Positions 1-11,730 are shown, counted from the first letter of the stretch. The stretch: DNA of 64,000 nt from Streptomyces rugosispiralis (GCF_024505145.1 NZ_JANIAA010000005.1:310001-374000), one strand, 5' to 3'. The notes: generated from the letters alone by a model not told the origin. Made by a program: numbers and translations.

Positions 1-2
1 CC

Positions 3-1778
3 TGCTCCGCCGGGGTGTTCAAGCGTTCCGCCCAGATCGGCCGCCCCTGTCTGCTCGGCTACATCGGCAAGTGCTCGGCCCCCTGCGTCGGCCGGGTCAC
101 CGCCGAGGAGCACCGTCAACTGGCCGAGGAGTTCTGCGACTTCATGGCCGGGCGCACCGGCACTTATCTGCGCCGCCTGGAGGAGCGGATGCACGAGGCC
201 GCCGAGGAGATGGAGTACGAGAAGGCGGCCCGGCTCCGTGACGACATAGGGGCGCTCAAGCGCGCCATGGAGAAGAACGCGGTGGTGCTCGCCGACGCCA
301 CCGACGCGGATCTGATAGCGGTCGCCGAGGACGAGCTGGAGGCGGCCGTCCAGATCTTCCATGTGCGCGGCGGCCGGGTGCGCGGTCAGCGCGGCTGGGT
401 CACCGACAAGGTCGAGGCCGTCGACACCGCCGGACTGGTCGAGCACGCCCTCCAGCAGTTGTACGGGGAGGAGCGCGGCGACGCCGTCCCCAAGGAGGTC
501 CTGGTGCCCGCCGTGCCGGAACCGGCCGAGCCGGTCACCCAGTGGCTCGCCGAGCGCCGCGGCTCCCGGGTCGATCTGCGCATCCCGCAGCGCGGCGACA
601 AGAAGGACCTCATGGAGACCGTCCAGCGCAACGCCCAGCAGGCGCTCGCGCTGCACAAGACCAAGCGCGCCTCCGACCTCACCACCCGCTCCCGGGCGCT
701 GGAGGAGATCGCCGAGGCCCTGGGGCTGGACTCCGCTCCGCTGCGCGTGGAGTGCTTCGACATCTCCCATCTCCAGGGCGATGACGTGGTGGCCTCCATG
801 GTGGTCTTCGAGGACGGGCTCCCCCGGAAGAGTGAGTACCGCCGCTTCCAGATCAAGAGCTTCGCCGGGCAGGACGATGTCCGCTCCATGCACGAGGTCG
901 TGAGCCGCCGCTTCCGCCGCTATCTGCAGGAGAAGCAGAAGACCGGGGAGTGGCAGGAGGAACCCACCGGGGCCTCCGGGGTTCCCGGGGCCGTCGAGGC
1001 TTCCGAGCCCGCTGGGGCTCCCGGGGCCGTCGAGACTACCGAGACCACCGGGACCACCGGGACCACCGGGACCGCCAGGTCCACCGGAACCGCCGGGCAG
1101 CCCCTCGACGGACCCGTCGGACCCGATGGACCCGTCGGACCCGATGGACCCGTCGGACCCGATGGCCCCGACGGCGCCGACGGATCCGACGGATCCGATC
1201 AGGGGCCCTCCGGCCCGATCGACGAGGAGGGCCGGCCGAAGCGGTTCGCCTACCCGCCCCAGCTCGTCGTGGTCGACGGCGGCAAGCCGCAGGTGGCCGC
1301 CGCCAAACGGGCCCTGGAAGAGCTCGGCGTCGACGACGTCGCCGTCTGCGGCCTCGCCAAGCGGCTCGAGGAGGTGTGGCTGCCGGACGAGGAGGACCCG
1401 GTGGTGCTGCCCCGCAGCAGCGAGGGGCTCTACCTCCTCCAGCGGGTCCGCGACGAGGCCCACCGCTTCGCCATCACCTACCAGCGCGGCAAGCGCGCCA
1501 AGTCGCTGAAGGCCGGGCCGCTGGACACCGTTCCGGGCCTCGGCGACAGCCGTAAGCAGGCCCTGCTGAAGCACTTCGGCTCGGTCAAGCGGCTGCGCGC
1601 CGCCACCGTCGAGCAGATCTGCGAGGTGCCCGGCGTCGGCCGTAAGACGGCCGAGACGGTTGCCGCGGCGCTCGCCGGGTCCGCCCCGGCCGCGCCCGCC
1701 GTGAACACCGCCACAGGAGAGATCATTGAGGACGAGGCCGCCGGCGCGGCGTCGTCGAACGGGGGGACCAGACCATGA
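3..1778 (+). CDS. uvrC: UvrC, excinuclease ABC subunit C (5' end outside window)
   Basis: C-terminal part (about 590 residues) of UvrC, which makes the dual incisions in UvrABC nucleotide excision repair. The gene enters from the left edge, so the N-terminal GIY-YIG nuclease is not visible. In order one sees a UVR (UvrB-binding) helix pair at about nt 172-270, the RNase H-like incision domain with FDISH (about nt 756-770), VVVDGGKPQ (about 1268) and RDEAHRF (about 1450), and a helix-hairpin-helix pair with [11 protein letters not shown] and PGVGRKTAE (about 1530-1670). Odd: a Gly/Pro/Thr/Asp-rich insert of about 90 residues (nt 958-1230) with GPVGPD repeats interrupts the incision domain. Its stop overlaps the rapZ start (ATGA), so the two are probably translationally coupled. 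Confidence 0.95.
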   Translation, partial: CSAGVFKRSAQIGRPCLLGYIGKCSAPCVGRVTAEEHRQLAEEFCDFMAGRTGTYLRRLEERMHEAAEEMEYEKAARLRDDIGALKRAMEKNAVVLADATDADLIAVAEDELEAAVQIFHVRGGRVRGQRGWVTDKVEAVDTAGLVEHALQQLYGEERGDAVPKEVLVPAVPEPAEPVTQWLAERRGSRVDLRIPQRGDKKDLMETVQRNAQQALALHKTKRASDLTTRSRALEEIAEALGLDSAPLRVECFDISHLQGDDVVASMVVFEDGLPRKSEYRRFQIKSFAGQDDVRSMHEVVSRRFRRYLQEKQKTGEWQEEPTGASGVPGAVEASEPAGAPGAVETTETTGTTGTTGTARSTGTAGQPLDGPVGPDGPVGPDGPVGPDGPDGADGSDGSDQGPSGPIDEEGRPKRFAYPPQLVVVDGGKPQVAAAKRALEELGVDDVAVCGLAKRLEEVWLPDEEDPVVLPRSSEGLYLLQRVRDEAHRFAITYQRGKRAKSLKAGPLDTVPGLGDSRKQALLKHFGSVKRLRAATVEQICEVPGVGRKTAETVAAALAGSAPAAPAVNTATGEIIEDEAAGAASSNGGTRP

Positions 1779-2710
1779 CCGAGCACGAGAACCATGGAGA
1801 CGGAGCGCAGGTGAATACGGGCACGTCGGGCGAGCCCGCCGAGGCGGCGGCCATCCCCGAGCTGGTGATCATCTCTGGAATGTCGGGCGCGGGCCGCAGC
1901 ACCGCCGCCAAGTGTCTGGAGGACCTCGGCTGGTTCGTCGTGGACAACCTGCCACCCGCGCTGATCCCCACCATGGTCGACCTGGGTGCCCGCTCCCAGG
2001 GCAACGTGGCCCGGATCGCCGTGGTGGTGGACGTCCGGGGCCGCCGCTTCTTCGACAACCTCCGCGAGTCCCTCGCCGACCTGGCCGCCAAGAACGTCAA
2101 GCGGCGCGTGCTGTTCCTGGAGGCGTCCGACGAGGCGCTGGTGCGCCGCTTCGAGTCCGTGCGCCGCCCGCACCCCCTCCAGGGCGACGGCCGGATCGTG
2201 GACGGCATCGCCGCCGAGCGCGATCTGCTGCGCGAGCTGCGCGGGGACGCCGATCTGGTGATCGACACCTCCAGCCTCAACGTCCATGAGCTGCGCGCCA
2301 AGATGGACGCCCAGTTCGCGGGCGAGGAGGAGCCCGAGCTGCGGGCCACCGTGATGTCGTTCGGCTACAAGTACGGGCTGCCGGTCGACGCCGATCTGGT
2401 GGTGGACTGCCGCTTCCTGCCCAATCCGCACTGGGTCCCCGAGCTGCGCCCCTTCACCGGGCTCAACGAGGAGGTCTCCAGCTATGTCTTCAACCAGCCC
2501 GGCGCCAAGGAGTTCCTCGACCGCTACGCGGAGCTGCTCCAGCTCATCGCCGCGGGCTACCGCCGCGAGGGCAAGCGCTATGTGACCATCGCCGTCGGCT
2601 GCACCGGCGGCAAGCACCGCAGCGTCGCGATGTCCGAGCGGCTCGCCCCGCGGCTGGCCGCCGAGGGAGTGGAGACCGTCATCGTCCACCGGGACATGGG
2701 GCGCGAGTGA
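1775..2710 (+). CDS. rapZ: RapZ (YvcJ) family nucleotide-binding protein
   Basis: 311 residues, normal for the family once a disordered N-terminal extension of about 27 residues is allowed for. A P-loop GMSGAGRST lies at residues 35-43, and the C-terminal motif [10 protein letters not shown] at about residue 275. In E. coli RapZ binds small RNAs controlling glmS; no such target is visible here, so the role in this organism is open. The ATG overlaps the uvrC stop, and the TGA overlaps the yvcK GTG (GTGA). The rapZ-yvcK-whiA block is conserved across Gram-positive bacteria. A GTG at 1812 is a weaker alternative start. Confidence 0.93.
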   Translation: MTEHENHGDGAQVNTGTSGEPAEAAAIPELVIISGMSGAGRSTAAKCLEDLGWFVVDNLPPALIPTMVDLGARSQGNVARIAVVVDVRGRRFFDNLRESLADLAAKNVKRRVLFLEASDEALVRRFESVRRPHPLQGDGRIVDGIAAERDLLRELRGDADLVIDTSSLNVHELRAKMDAQFAGEEEPELRATVMSFGYKYGLPVDADLVVDCRFLPNPHWVPELRPFTGLNEEVSSYVFNQPGAKEFLDRYAELLQLIAAGYRREGKRYVTIAVGCTGGKHRSVAMSERLAPRLAAEGVETVIVHRDMGRE

Positions 2711-3726
2711 CCATTCGTACCAATCGGCTGCGACGGCTGGTCGGAGCGCGGGCGAACCGGAGCGCACAGCCCAAGGTCGTCGCGCTGGGCGGCGGCATGG
2801 GCCTGTCGGCGTCGCTCGCCGCGCTGCGCCGGATCACCGGCGATCTGACCGCCGTCGTCACCGTGGCCGACGACGGGGGCTCCAGCGGACGCCTCCGCGA
2901 CGAGCTGGGCGTGCTGCCGCCCGGCGATCTGCGCAAGGCCCTGGCCGCGCTGTGCGGCGACGACGACTGGGGCCAGACCTGGGCGCGGGTCATCCAGCAC
3001 CGCTTCGCCAGCGAGGGCGATCTGCACGGCCATGCGGTCGGCAATGTGCTGATCGTCGCCCTGTGGGAGCAGCTGGGCGACCATGTGAAGGCGCTCGACC
3101 TGGTCGGCAAGCTGCTGGGCGCCCACGGCCGGGTGCTGCCCATGTCGGCCGTCCCCCTGGAGCTCCAGGCGTACGTCCGGGGCCATGACCCGGAGCGCCC
3201 GGACGAGGTCTCCACCGTCGCCGGGCAGGCCACCGTGGCGCTCACCCGCGGCGAGGTGCAGTCGGTCCATCTGGTGCCGCACGATCCGCCGGCCGTCCCC
3301 GAGGCCGTCGAGGCGGTCATGGACGCCGACTGGGTGGTGCTGGGGCCCGGCTCCTGGTTCTCCTCCGTGATCCCCCATCTGCTGGTCCCCGATCTGCTCA
3401 AGGCGCTCACCGAGACCAAGGCCCGGCGCGTGCTCTCGTTGAACCTCGCCCCTCAGCCGGGAGAAACCGACGGCTTCTCCCCGCAGCGTCATTTGGAGGT
3501 TTTGGCCCGACACGCCCCTAAACTCGCCTTCGACGTGGTGCTGGCCGACGAGGCCGCCGTCCCCGACCAGAGCAGTCTGTGCGACGCCGCCAAGCGGCTG
3601 GGCGGCACAGTCGAGCTGGCGCCGGTGGCCGCGACCGACGGTGCCCCGAAGCATGACCCGGAGCTTCTGGCGGCCGCGTACGACCGTATTTTTCGGATGC
3701 ATGGAAGGATCGGCCCATGGCGATGA
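2707..3726 (+). CDS. yvcK: YvcK/GlmR-family protein (gluconeogenesis factor, CofD-like)
   Basis: 339 residues with the CofD-like UPF0052 fold: a glycine-rich nucleotide-sugar site GGGMGLSAS near residue 28 and the [15 protein letters not shown] block near residue 57. In Bacillus the family binds UDP-GlcNAc and links carbon status to cell-wall precursor supply. A phospholactate transferase of the F420 pathway has a related fold, but the location between rapZ and whiA marks this as YvcK. It starts with GTG overlapping rapZ and runs 10 bp into whiA, consistent with coupled translation of all three. Confidence 0.93.
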   Translation: MTIRTNRLRRLVGARANRSAQPKVVALGGGMGLSASLAALRRITGDLTAVVTVADDGGSSGRLRDELGVLPPGDLRKALAALCGDDDWGQTWARVIQHRFASEGDLHGHAVGNVLIVALWEQLGDHVKALDLVGKLLGAHGRVLPMSAVPLELQAYVRGHDPERPDEVSTVAGQATVALTRGEVQSVHLVPHDPPAVPEAVEAVMDADWVVLGPGSWFSSVIPHLLVPDLLKALTETKARRVLSLNLAPQPGETDGFSPQRHLEVLARHAPKLAFDVVLADEAAVPDQSSLCDAAKRLGGTVELAPVAATDGAPKHDPELLAAAYDRIFRMHGRIGPWR

Positions 3727-4706
3727 CGGCAGCGGTGAAGGACGAAATCTCCCGGCTCCCCGTCACCCGGACCTGCTGCCGGAAAGCGGAGGTCTCGGCG
3801 ATCCTGCGGTTCGCGGGCGGGCTGCACCTGGTCAGCGGGCGCATCGTGATCGAGGCGGAGCTGGACACCGGGATCGCGGCACGCAGAGTCCGCAAGGACA
3901 TCCTGGAGATCTTCGGCCACTCCTCGGATCTGGTGGTGATGGCCCCGGGCGGGCTGCGCCGCGGCAGCCGGTACGTGGTGCGGGTGGTGGCGGGCGGTGA
4001 CCAGCTGGCGCGGCAGACCGGCCTGGTCGACGGCCGCGGCCGGCCGATCCGCGGGCTGCCGCCGCAGGTCGTCTCCGGCGCCACCTGCGACGCCGAGGCC
4101 GCCTGGCGCGGGGCCTTCCTCGCCCATGGCTCGCTCACCGAGCCCGGCCGCTCGTCCTCCCTGGAGGTGACCTGCCCCGGTCCGGAGGCCGCGCTCGCCC
4201 TGGTCGGCGCCGCCCGCCGGCTGCAGATCGCCGCCAAGGCGCGCGAGGTGCGCGGGGTGGACCGGGTGGTCGTCCGGGACGGTGATGCCATCGGCGCGCT
4301 GTTGACGCGGCTGGGGGCGCATGAGTCGGTCCTCGCCTGGGAGGAGCGGCGGATGCGCCGCGAGGTGCGGGCCACCGCCAACCGCCTCGCCAACTTCGAC
4401 GACGCCAACCTGCGCCGTTCGGCCCGCGCCGCCGTCGCCGCCGGGGCCCGGGTGCAGCGCGCCCTGGAGATCCTTGGCGAGGAGGTGCCCGAGCACCTCG
4501 CCGCGGCCGGGCGGCTGCGCATGGAGCACAAGCAGGCGTCCCTGGAGGAGCTGGGCGCCCTCGCCGACCCGCCGCTGACCAAGGACGCGGTCGCGGGCCG
4601 TATCCGCCGGCTGCTGGCCATGGCCGACAAGCGCGCCCAGGACCTGGGCATCCCCGGCACCGAGTCCAGCCTTACGGAGGAGATGGCCGACGGCATGGTC
4701 GGCTGA
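3717..4706 (+). CDS. whiA: WhiA, sporulation transcription regulator
   Basis: 329 residues, the expected length. The N-terminal two thirds have the degenerate LAGLIDADG homing-endonuclease fold that has lost catalytic activity, and the C-terminal region (from about residue 225, [11 protein letters not shown]) contains the HTH of the WhiA/DUF199 family. In Streptomyces WhiA acts with WhiB to start sporulation septation. The ATG at 3717 lies within the yvcK end; a second in-frame ATG at 3723 is possible. No SD is obvious, so coupling to yvcK translation is likely. A repeat tract begins at its stop codon. Confidence 0.95.
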   Translation: MAMTAAVKDEISRLPVTRTCCRKAEVSAILRFAGGLHLVSGRIVIEAELDTGIAARRVRKDILEIFGHSSDLVVMAPGGLRRGSRYVVRVVAGGDQLARQTGLVDGRGRPIRGLPPQVVSGATCDAEAAWRGAFLAHGSLTEPGRSSSLEVTCPGPEAALALVGAARRLQIAAKAREVRGVDRVVVRDGDAIGALLTRLGAHESVLAWEERRMRREVRATANRLANFDDANLRRSARAAVAAGARVQRALEILGEEVPEHLAAAGRLRMEHKQASLEELGALADPPLTKDAVAGRIRRLLAMADKRAQDLGIPGTESSLTEEMADGMVG

Positions 4707-4719
4707 CCGGCCCTACGGG

Positions 4720-4990
4720 CTGACGGCGGCGCGAACTGACGGCGGCGCGTGACGGCGGCGCGTGACGGCGGCGCGAGCTCACCGCCGTACGAACTGATGG
4801 CCGCGCGAACTGACGGCCGCACGAGCCGGGCCCCGCGAACTGACGGCCATACGAGCTGACGGCCGCACGAGCCGGGCCCCGCGAACTGACGGGCCCATCA
4901 GCTGACGGTCCTACGAGCCGACCGCCTCGCGAGCTGACGACTCCCATCAGCTGACGACCCCCATCAGCTGACGGCCCGAGAAGCCGTACG
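4720..4990. repeat. degenerate tandem repeat tract downstream of whiA
   Basis: About 14 imperfect units of roughly 16 bp, consensus CTGACGGCCGCRCGAR, fill most of the 450-bp gap between whiA and the carboxypeptidase. A 37-bp block is duplicated exactly at 4810-4846 and 4856-4892, showing recent slippage or unequal exchange. No open frame with coding character is apparent. The first partial unit overlaps the whiA stop. Confidence 0.8.
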
Positions 4991-5000
4991 AGAGCCGCCC

Positions 5001-5038
5001 CCACGCCCCCGGATCACATGGGCGATCCGGGGGCGTGG
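5001..5038. terminator. perfect hairpin between whiA and the M14 peptidase gene
   Basis: A perfect 15-bp stem (5001-5015 with 5024-5038) and an 8-base loop. There is no following T-run, which is usual for Streptomyces terminators. It probably ends the uvrC-whiA transcript. Confidence 0.75.
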
Positions 5039-5156
5039 TGCGTCCCGGGTCATGCGACGGCGGTTCCGCGCGCCGCTGTTGACATGGCCATGTGTCGTGA
5101 CAAGTCTGGAGCGCTGCGCACCCGCGCGTGTCCGCACACGACAGCCAGGGGGGCTC

Positions 5157-8141
5157 ATGAAGCTCAGACGCACGGTGAGATTCAGGCGCACGGTGAGATC
5201 GGGCGGCGCGGTGGTGGGACTTGCCGCGCTGCTCCTGGGGGGACTGGCCGCGGCACCCGCGGCCACCGCACAACCGCCGGCGGACGCTGCCGGCGACGGG
5301 CTCTCCGTATGGACCGCCCAGGTCACGAAGGATCAGATTCCGCTGCTGCTCCGTGCCGGAGCGGACGGCACCGAACTGGGGCGGCAGGTCCCCGAGAAGG
5401 GCACCGGCCCGGTCGAGCTCTACCTCACCGCCAAGCAGGCCGCCGAGCTGCGCGGCAAGGGCGTGCGGCTCGGCGAGAAGAAGATCTCCGCACAGAGCCG
5501 CGACCGGCTGAAGGCCGCGGGCGACGGCGTCTTCCGCCCCTACAGCGGCGACGGCGGGCTGAAGCAGGAGATCGTCGAGACCGGCCGGGCGCACCCCGGC
5601 CTCACCAAGGTCGTCAGCATCGGCAAAACCGGCCAGGGCAAGGACATCCTCGCCCTCAAGCTGAGCAAGGGCGCCGCGAAGAGCCGCGACGGCAGCAAGC
5701 CGTCGGTGCTCTACATGTCCAATCAGCACGCTCGTGAGTGGATCACGCCCGAGATGACCCGCCGGCTGATGCACTACTACCTCGACAACTACGGCAAGGA
5801 CGACCGCGTCACCAGGATCGTGGACCGTACGGAGCTGTGGTTCGTGCTGTCGGCCAACCCGGACGGCTACGACTACACGCATCAGAGCCCGGCCAACCGC
5901 CAGTGGCGCAAGAACCTGCGCGACAACAACGGCGACGGCAAGATCACCTCGGGCGACGGCGTCGACCTCAATCGCAACTTCGGGTACAAGTGGGGCTACG
6001 ACAACGAGGGTTCGTCCGCCGACCCGGCCGATGAGACCTACCGGGGCCCGGCGCCCGCCTCCGAGCCGGAGACCAGGGCGCTGGACGCCTTCGAGAAGCG
6101 CATCGGCTTCACCTACGGCATCAACTACCACTCGGCCGCCGAACTGCTGCTCTACGGCGTCGGCTGGCAGGTCGCCACCCCGACCCCCGACGACGTCCTC
6201 TACAAGTCCCTCGCCGGCACCCCGGAGCACTCCGCGATCCCCGGCTACCACCCGCAGGTCTCCTCCGAGTTGTACACCACCAACGGCGAGGCAGACGGCC
6301 ACGCGGCGAACGTCAACGGGATGATGATGTTCACCCCGGAGATGTCGACGTGCCAGACCGCCTCCAACGTCGACCCGGACGACGCCTGGCAGCCGCGCGA
6401 CTGCGCGTCCGTCTTCACCTTCCCGGACGACGAGAAGCTGATCGCACAGGAGTTCACCAAGAACATCCCGTTCGCGCTCTCCGTCGCCGAGACCGCGGAA
6501 CACCCCGACCGGCCCTCGTCGTCGGTCGGTATGAGCGCGCGGGACTTCACCCCGGACGCCTTCGGCACGTCGTACGCGCGCGGCGGCGACCAGGACGTCT
6601 CGGTGACCGCCCGCAAGAGCGTTCGCGACAAGAAGCTCAACTACCGCGTGGACGGCGGTCGTACCCGCACCGCCACGCTGAAGCCATGGCGGGGCGGCGA
6701 GACCTACGGCGGCGAGGACAACATCCGCTTCGACCAGTACCGCGCCGCCGTCAAGGGCGCGAACCCGGGGCGGAAGGTCGAGGTCTGGTTCACCGGCCGT
6801 ACGGAGAGCGGCAAGCGGACCGCCAGTGAGTCGTTCACCTTCACCGTCGCCGAGCGGCCCCGTGCCGACACGCTGGTGATCGCCGAGGAGGGTGGCACCT
6901 CCCCGGCCCGGCACACCGCCGCGTACACCCGGGCGTTGGCCGACAACGACCGTAAGGCGGCCGTCTGGGACGTGGCCACCCAAGGGGCGCCGTCCGCGCT
7001 CGGCGTGCTGAGCCACTTCAAGACCGTGCTCTGGTACACCGGGGCCGAGCGGCCCGGCGGCCCCACCCTGCTCGCGGTGCGCGACTTCCTCAACGAGGGC
7101 GGCAAGCTGATCACCACCGGTGAACGGGCGGGCGGCAGCTCCGAGGTGGGGCCGGCCGACACCGACGACTTCAGCCAGTACTACCTGGGTGCCGACAGCC
7201 GGCTCACCCTGAAGTCGCCCACCGCCTTCCAGGGCGCCGGCGCGCTCGCGGACACCGGCGCGAACCTCGGCGACGCCCCCGGCAACCCGCTGGACGCCGC
7301 GGGCGCCTACACCGTCACCTCCGATGTGCTGCCGCCCGAGGACTTCCCCCAGTTCCGCAGCGCGGGCGCGGGGGGGTACCCGAACACGCGTACTCCGTAC
7401 CAGCCTTATGAGGGCGACTGGATGGCGGCCGCCGGCCACCGTGACAGCTCCTGGATGCGGCTGTCCCGCACGGTCGACCTCACCGGTGTGTCCGCCGCCG
7501 ACGAACCGGCCCTGGACTTCCGGCTCAGCTATGACACCGAGCCCGGATACGACCATGTGATCATCGAGGCGCACACCGCGGGCCAGGACGACTGGACCAC
7601 GCTCCCCGACGCCAACGGCGGCTCCTCCACCAAGGTGCCCACCGAGTGCGAGGCGGGCTTCCTGCTCAATCTGCACCCGTTCCTCAAGCACTACCTGACC
7701 CCGGGCGACGACGGCTGCACGGCGAAGGGCGGCACGGGCTCCTGGAACAGCCTGACGGGCTCCTCCGAGGGATGGCGGCCGGTCTCGCTGGACCTGAGCG
7801 GCTACGCGGGCAAGAGGGTCGAGCTGGCGCTCTCCTACGTCACGGACCCGGGCACCGGCGGCCGGGGCGCCTTCGTGGACGGCACCGAGCTCACCGTCGG
7901 CGGCGCCGCCAAGGACTCCGAGGGCTTCGAGACCGCGCTCGGCCCGTGGTCGGTGCCGGGGGCGCCGGAGGGCAGCCCGGCGAACGCCGGGGACTGGTCC
8001 CGCTCCCGGGAGCTCTTCCACACCGTCGCGGGCGTCACCACCCGGGACACCGTGCTGCTGGGATTCGGACTGGAGCACGTCCCGGACGCCGCCCAGAGGG
8101 CTCGGCTGGTGGGCGACGCGCTCCGTGCGCTGCGTCGTTGA
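5157..8141 (+). CDS. secreted zinc carboxypeptidase, peptidase M14 family, with long C-terminal extension
   Basis: 994 residues from the ATG at 5157, chosen because AGGGGGG lies 6-12 bases upstream and a Sec signal peptide begins there (basic residues 1-14, hydrophobic 16-33, AATA near 38). The M14 zinc and catalytic residues are visible: H191 and E194 in HAREW, H325 in NYHSAAE and E395 in FTPEMS. It should remove C-terminal residues from extracellular peptides. After about residue 450 come Ig-like and glutamine-amidotransferase-like stretches, then a domain similar to the MAM-like region of immune-inhibitor-A peptidases (about residues 760-920). The gene stands alone between two hairpins. 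A TTGACA at 5079 may be its -35 box. Confidence 0.9.
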   Translation: MKLRRTVRFRRTVRSGGAVVGLAALLLGGLAAAPAATAQPPADAAGDGLSVWTAQVTKDQIPLLLRAGADGTELGRQVPEKGTGPVELYLTAKQAAELRGKGVRLGEKKISAQSRDRLKAAGDGVFRPYSGDGGLKQEIVETGRAHPGLTKVVSIGKTGQGKDILALKLSKGAAKSRDGSKPSVLYMSNQHAREWITPEMTRRLMHYYLDNYGKDDRVTRIVDRTELWFVLSANPDGYDYTHQSPANRQWRKNLRDNNGDGKITSGDGVDLNRNFGYKWGYDNEGSSADPADETYRGPAPASEPETRALDAFEKRIGFTYGINYHSAAELLLYGVGWQVATPTPDDVLYKSLAGTPEHSAIPGYHPQVSSELYTTNGEADGHAANVNGMMMFTPEMSTCQTASNVDPDDAWQPRDCASVFTFPDDEKLIAQEFTKNIPFALSVAETAEHPDRPSSSVGMSARDFTPDAFGTSYARGGDQDVSVTARKSVRDKKLNYRVDGGRTRTATLKPWRGGETYGGEDNIRFDQYRAAVKGANPGRKVEVWFTGRTESGKRTASESFTFTVAERPRADTLVIAEEGGTSPARHTAAYTRALADNDRKAAVWDVATQGAPSALGVLSHFKTVLWYTGAERPGGPTLLAVRDFLNEGGKLITTGERAGGSSEVGPADTDDFSQYYLGADSRLTLKSPTAFQGAGALADTGANLGDAPGNPLDAAGAYTVTSDVLPPEDFPQFRSAGAGGYPNTRTPYQPYEGDWMAAAGHRDSSWMRLSRTVDLTGVSAADEPALDFRLSYDTEPGYDHVIIEAHTAGQDDWTTLPDANGGSSTKVPTECEAGFLLNLHPFLKHYLTPGDDGCTAKGGTGSWNSLTGSSEGWRPVSLDLSGYAGKRVELALSYVTDPGTGGRGAFVDGTELTVGGAAKDSEGFETALGPWSVPGAPEGSPANAGDWSRSRELFHTVAGVTTRDTVLLGFGLEHVPDAAQRARLVGDALRALRR

Positions 8142-8165
8142 CAGTGCGTGACATATCGTGACTGA

Positions 8166-8208
8166 ATCGGCGGTCCGTACCACTTTCCGGTGGTCATGGG
8201 CCGCCGAT
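8166..8208. terminator. cruciform hairpin after the M14 peptidase
   Basis: The outer 8-bp arms (8166-8173 with 8201-8208) enclose an inner 5-bp stem (8179-8183 with 8190-8194). It lies in the gap before gap and probably ends the peptidase transcript. Confidence 0.5.
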
Positions 8209-8241
8209 GCCAATGTCACGTACGCCCCGTGATAGCGGTAG

Positions 8242-9321
<1,080 letters not shown>

Positions 9322-9345
9322 CCGCTGTCCCGATGAGCTGGGAAA

Positions 9346-9380
9346 CGGGGCCCGCTACGACGCCGTCGTAACGGGCCCCG
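9346..9380. terminator. intercistronic hairpin between gap and pgk
   Basis: Two 17-bp arms (9346-9362 and 9364-9380) with one mismatch; the inner bases must form a small loop. It ends about 10 bases before the pgk SD. It could be a partial terminator or an mRNA 3'-end stabiliser for gap. Confidence 0.65.
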
Positions 9381-9404
9381 ATCCATGATCAAGGAGTCAT
9401 CCCT

Positions 9405-10607
9405 GTGAAGACGATTGACGATCTTCAGGTCGCCGGGCAGCGGGTCTTCGTCCGCGCCGATCTGAACGTCCCGCTCGACGGCGAGACGATCACCGACGAC
9501 GGCCGGATCCGCGCCGCCGTGCCGACGATCACCAAGCTCCTGGACCGGGGCGCCAAGGTGATCGTCGCCTCGCACCTGGGCCGTCCCAAGGGCGCCCCGG
9601 AGCCCCAGTACTCGCTCGCCCCGGTCGCCCGGCGGCTCGGCGAACTCCTCGGCAAGCAGGTCGTCTTCGCGACCGACACCGTGGACGAGAACGCCCGGGC
9701 CACCGTGGCGGGGCTCGGCGACGGCGAGCTCGCGCTGCTGGAGAACCTGCGCTTCAACGCCGGTGAGACCAGTAAGGACGACACCGAGCGCGGTGCCTTC
9801 GCCGACCGGCTCGCCGCCCTCGCCGACCTCTACGTGGGCGACGGCTTCGGCGCGGTCCACCGCAAGCACGCCTCCGTGTACGACCTCCCGGCGCGGCTGC
9901 CGCACGCCGCGGGCGACCTGATCGCCGCCGAGCTCACCGTCCTGAAGAAGCTCACCGAGGACGTCAAGCGGCCCTACGCGGTGGTCCTCGGCGGCGCCAA
10001 GGTCTCCGACAAGCTCGGCGTGATCGACCACCTCCTGGAGAAGGCCGACCGCATCCTGATCGGCGGCGGCATGGCCTATACCTTCCTCAAGGCCCAGGGC
10101 CACGAGGTCGGCGGCTCGCTGCTGCAGGAGGACCAGGTCCCGGCGGTCCAGGACTATCTGCGCCGGGCCAAGGAGCGCGGTGTGGAGTTCGTGCTCCCGG
10201 TCGATGTCACGGCCGCGCCCGAATTCCCGGACCTGAAGGCCAAGGCCCCCACGAACCCGCGGCTCGTCCCCGCGGACGCGATCCCGGCCGACCTCCAGGG
10301 CCTGGACATCGGCCCGGAGACCCGCAAGCTGTACGCCTCGAAGCTGGCCGACGCGGCCACCGTCTTCTGGAACGGCCCCATGGGCGTCTTCGAGCACCCC
10401 GACTACGCCGAGGGCACCCGGGCCGTGGCCCAGGCGCTGCTGGACAGCCCGGCCTTCACCGTGGTCGGCGGCGGCGACTCCGCCGCGGCCGTACGCATCC
10501 TGGGCTTCGACGAGAACGCTTTCGGCCACATCTCGACCGGCGGTGGAGCGAGCCTCGAATACCTCGAGGGCAAGACGCTCCCCGGCCTCGCCGCACTGGA
10601 GGACTGA
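9405..10607 (+). CDS. pgk: phosphoglycerate kinase
   Basis: 400 residues, typical for a bacterial monomeric PGK, which transfers the acyl phosphate of 1,3-bisphosphoglycerate to ADP. Visible motifs are [10 protein letters not shown] near residue 16, SHLGRPKG near 60, the GGAKVSDK loop near 196 and the C-terminal GGGDSAAAV. The GTG at 9405 has AAGGAG at 9391-9396. The stop lies 5 bases before the tpiA GTG, so the two are almost certainly co-transcribed. Confidence 0.97.
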   Translation: MKTIDDLQVAGQRVFVRADLNVPLDGETITDDGRIRAAVPTITKLLDRGAKVIVASHLGRPKGAPEPQYSLAPVARRLGELLGKQVVFATDTVDENARATVAGLGDGELALLENLRFNAGETSKDDTERGAFADRLAALADLYVGDGFGAVHRKHASVYDLPARLPHAAGDLIAAELTVLKKLTEDVKRPYAVVLGGAKVSDKLGVIDHLLEKADRILIGGGMAYTFLKAQGHEVGGSLLQEDQVPAVQDYLRRAKERGVEFVLPVDVTAAPEFPDLKAKAPTNPRLVPADAIPADLQGLDIGPETRKLYASKLADAATVFWNGPMGVFEHPDYAEGTRAVAQALLDSPAFTVVGGGDSAAAVRILGFDENAFGHISTGGGASLEYLEGKTLPGLAALED

Positions 10608-10612
10608 ACACC

Positions 10613-11389
10613 GTGAGTGACCGTATGCCGCTGATGGCGGGCAACTGGAAGATGAACCTCAACCACCTCGAGGCCATCGCCCACGTCCAGAAGCTCGCCT
10701 TCGGGCTCGCCGACAAGGACTACGAGGCCGTGGAGGTCGCGGTGCTGCCGCCCTTCATCGATCTGCGGTCCGTGCAGACCCTGGTCGACGGCGACAAGCT
10801 GAAGATCAAGTACGGCGCCCAGGACATCTCGGCGCATGACTCCGGGGCCTACACCGGCGAGATCTCCGGCCCGATGCTGGCCAAGCTCAGGTGCGCCTAC
10901 GTGGTCGTCGGGCACTCGGAGCGGCGCCAGTACCACGACGAGACCGACGAGCTGTGCAACGCCAAGGTCAAGGCGGCCTTCCGCAACGACCTCACCCCGA
11001 TCCTGTGCGTCGGCGAGGGCCTCGACGTCCGTAAGGCGGGCAACCAGGTCGCGCACACCCTCGCCCAGGTGGACGGGGGCCTGAAGGACGTCCCGGCCGA
11101 GCAGGCCGAGACCATCGTGATCGCCTACGAGCCGGTCTGGGCGATCGGCACCGGCGAGGTGGCGACCCCCGAGGACGCCCAGGAGGTCTGCGGGGCCATC
11201 CGCGGCCGGCTCGCCGAGCTCTACGGCCAGGAGGTCGCCGACAAGGTCAGGATCCAGTACGGCGGCTCGGTGAAGTCCGGGAACGTCGCCGCGATCATGG
11301 CCAAGCAGGATGTGGACGGCGCGCTGATCGGCGGTGCCTCGCTGGACGCGGACGAATTCGTCAAGATCGTTCGTTTTCGCGACCAGTGA
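10613..11389 (+). CDS. tpiA: triosephosphate isomerase
   Basis: 258 residues. It interconverts dihydroxyacetone phosphate and glyceraldehyde-3-phosphate. Catalytic residues are present: K13 in GNWKMN, H101 in VGHSERR and E173 in [11 protein letters not shown]; the phosphate-binding GGSVKSGN is near residue 223. The start is the GTG directly after pgk; an in-frame ATG at 10625 is an alternative. Confidence 0.97.
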   Translation: MSDRMPLMAGNWKMNLNHLEAIAHVQKLAFGLADKDYEAVEVAVLPPFIDLRSVQTLVDGDKLKIKYGAQDISAHDSGAYTGEISGPMLAKLRCAYVVVGHSERRQYHDETDELCNAKVKAAFRNDLTPILCVGEGLDVRKAGNQVAHTLAQVDGGLKDVPAEQAETIVIAYEPVWAIGTGEVATPEDAQEVCGAIRGRLAELYGQEVADKVRIQYGGSVKSGNVAAIMAKQDVDGALIGGASLDADEFVKIVRFRDQ

Positions 11390-11421
11390 GTAGGCCCTAG
11401 CGCACGCGTCGTCGTACCCTG

Positions 11422-11463
11422 TCGGGGGTCGGGGCGGTGGAAATCGCACCGTCCGGCCCCCGA
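11422..11463. terminator. hairpin between tpiA and secG
   Basis: A nearly perfect inverted repeat with arms of about 16 bp around a short A-rich loop. It starts about 33 bases after the tpiA stop and precedes the secG SD. It may terminate or process the glycolytic transcript. Confidence 0.5.
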
Positions 11464-11496
11464 CGTCCGTACAAGCCCGAGAAGGTTGGTCCAGCT

Positions 11497-11730
11497 GTGA
11501 TCATGGGGTTCTCGATCGCCCTCATCATCTTCAGCCTCCTGTTGATGATGTTGGTGCTCATGCACAAGGGGAAGGGCGGCGGCCTGTCCGACATGTTCGG
11601 TGGCGGCATGCAGTCCTCGGTGGGCGGCTCCTCGGTCGCCGAGCGCAACCTGGACCGCATCACCGTGGTGGTCGGGCTGCTGTGGTTCGTCTGCATCGTC
11701 GTGCTCGGGCTGCTGATGAAGCTCGACTGA
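11497..11730 (+). CDS. secG: SecG, preprotein translocase subunit
   Basis: 77 residues with two membrane helices (about residues 2-22 and 53-73) flanking the family motif HKGKGGGLSDMFGGG. SecG assists SecYEG-dependent protein export. The GTG at 11497 was chosen because GAAGG is at 11481-11485 and the protein then begins directly with the first helix, as in other SecG proteins. A longer reading frame from 11437 would overlap the upstream hairpin. An ATG at 11503 is also possible. Confidence 0.93.
   Translation: MIMGFSIALIIFSLLLMMLVLMHKGKGGGLSDMFGGGMQSSVGGSSVAERNLDRITVVVGLLWFVCIVVLGLLMKLD

Noticed and set aside
2707-3726. CofD-like protein as an F420-biosynthesis enzyme
   Set aside because: The neighbours rapZ and whiA and the 339-residue length identify YvcK.
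5079-5108. TTGACA with a matching -10 before the M14 gene
   Set aside because: The -35 is perfect but no acceptable -10 stands at 16-18 bp, so it was not listed as a promoter.
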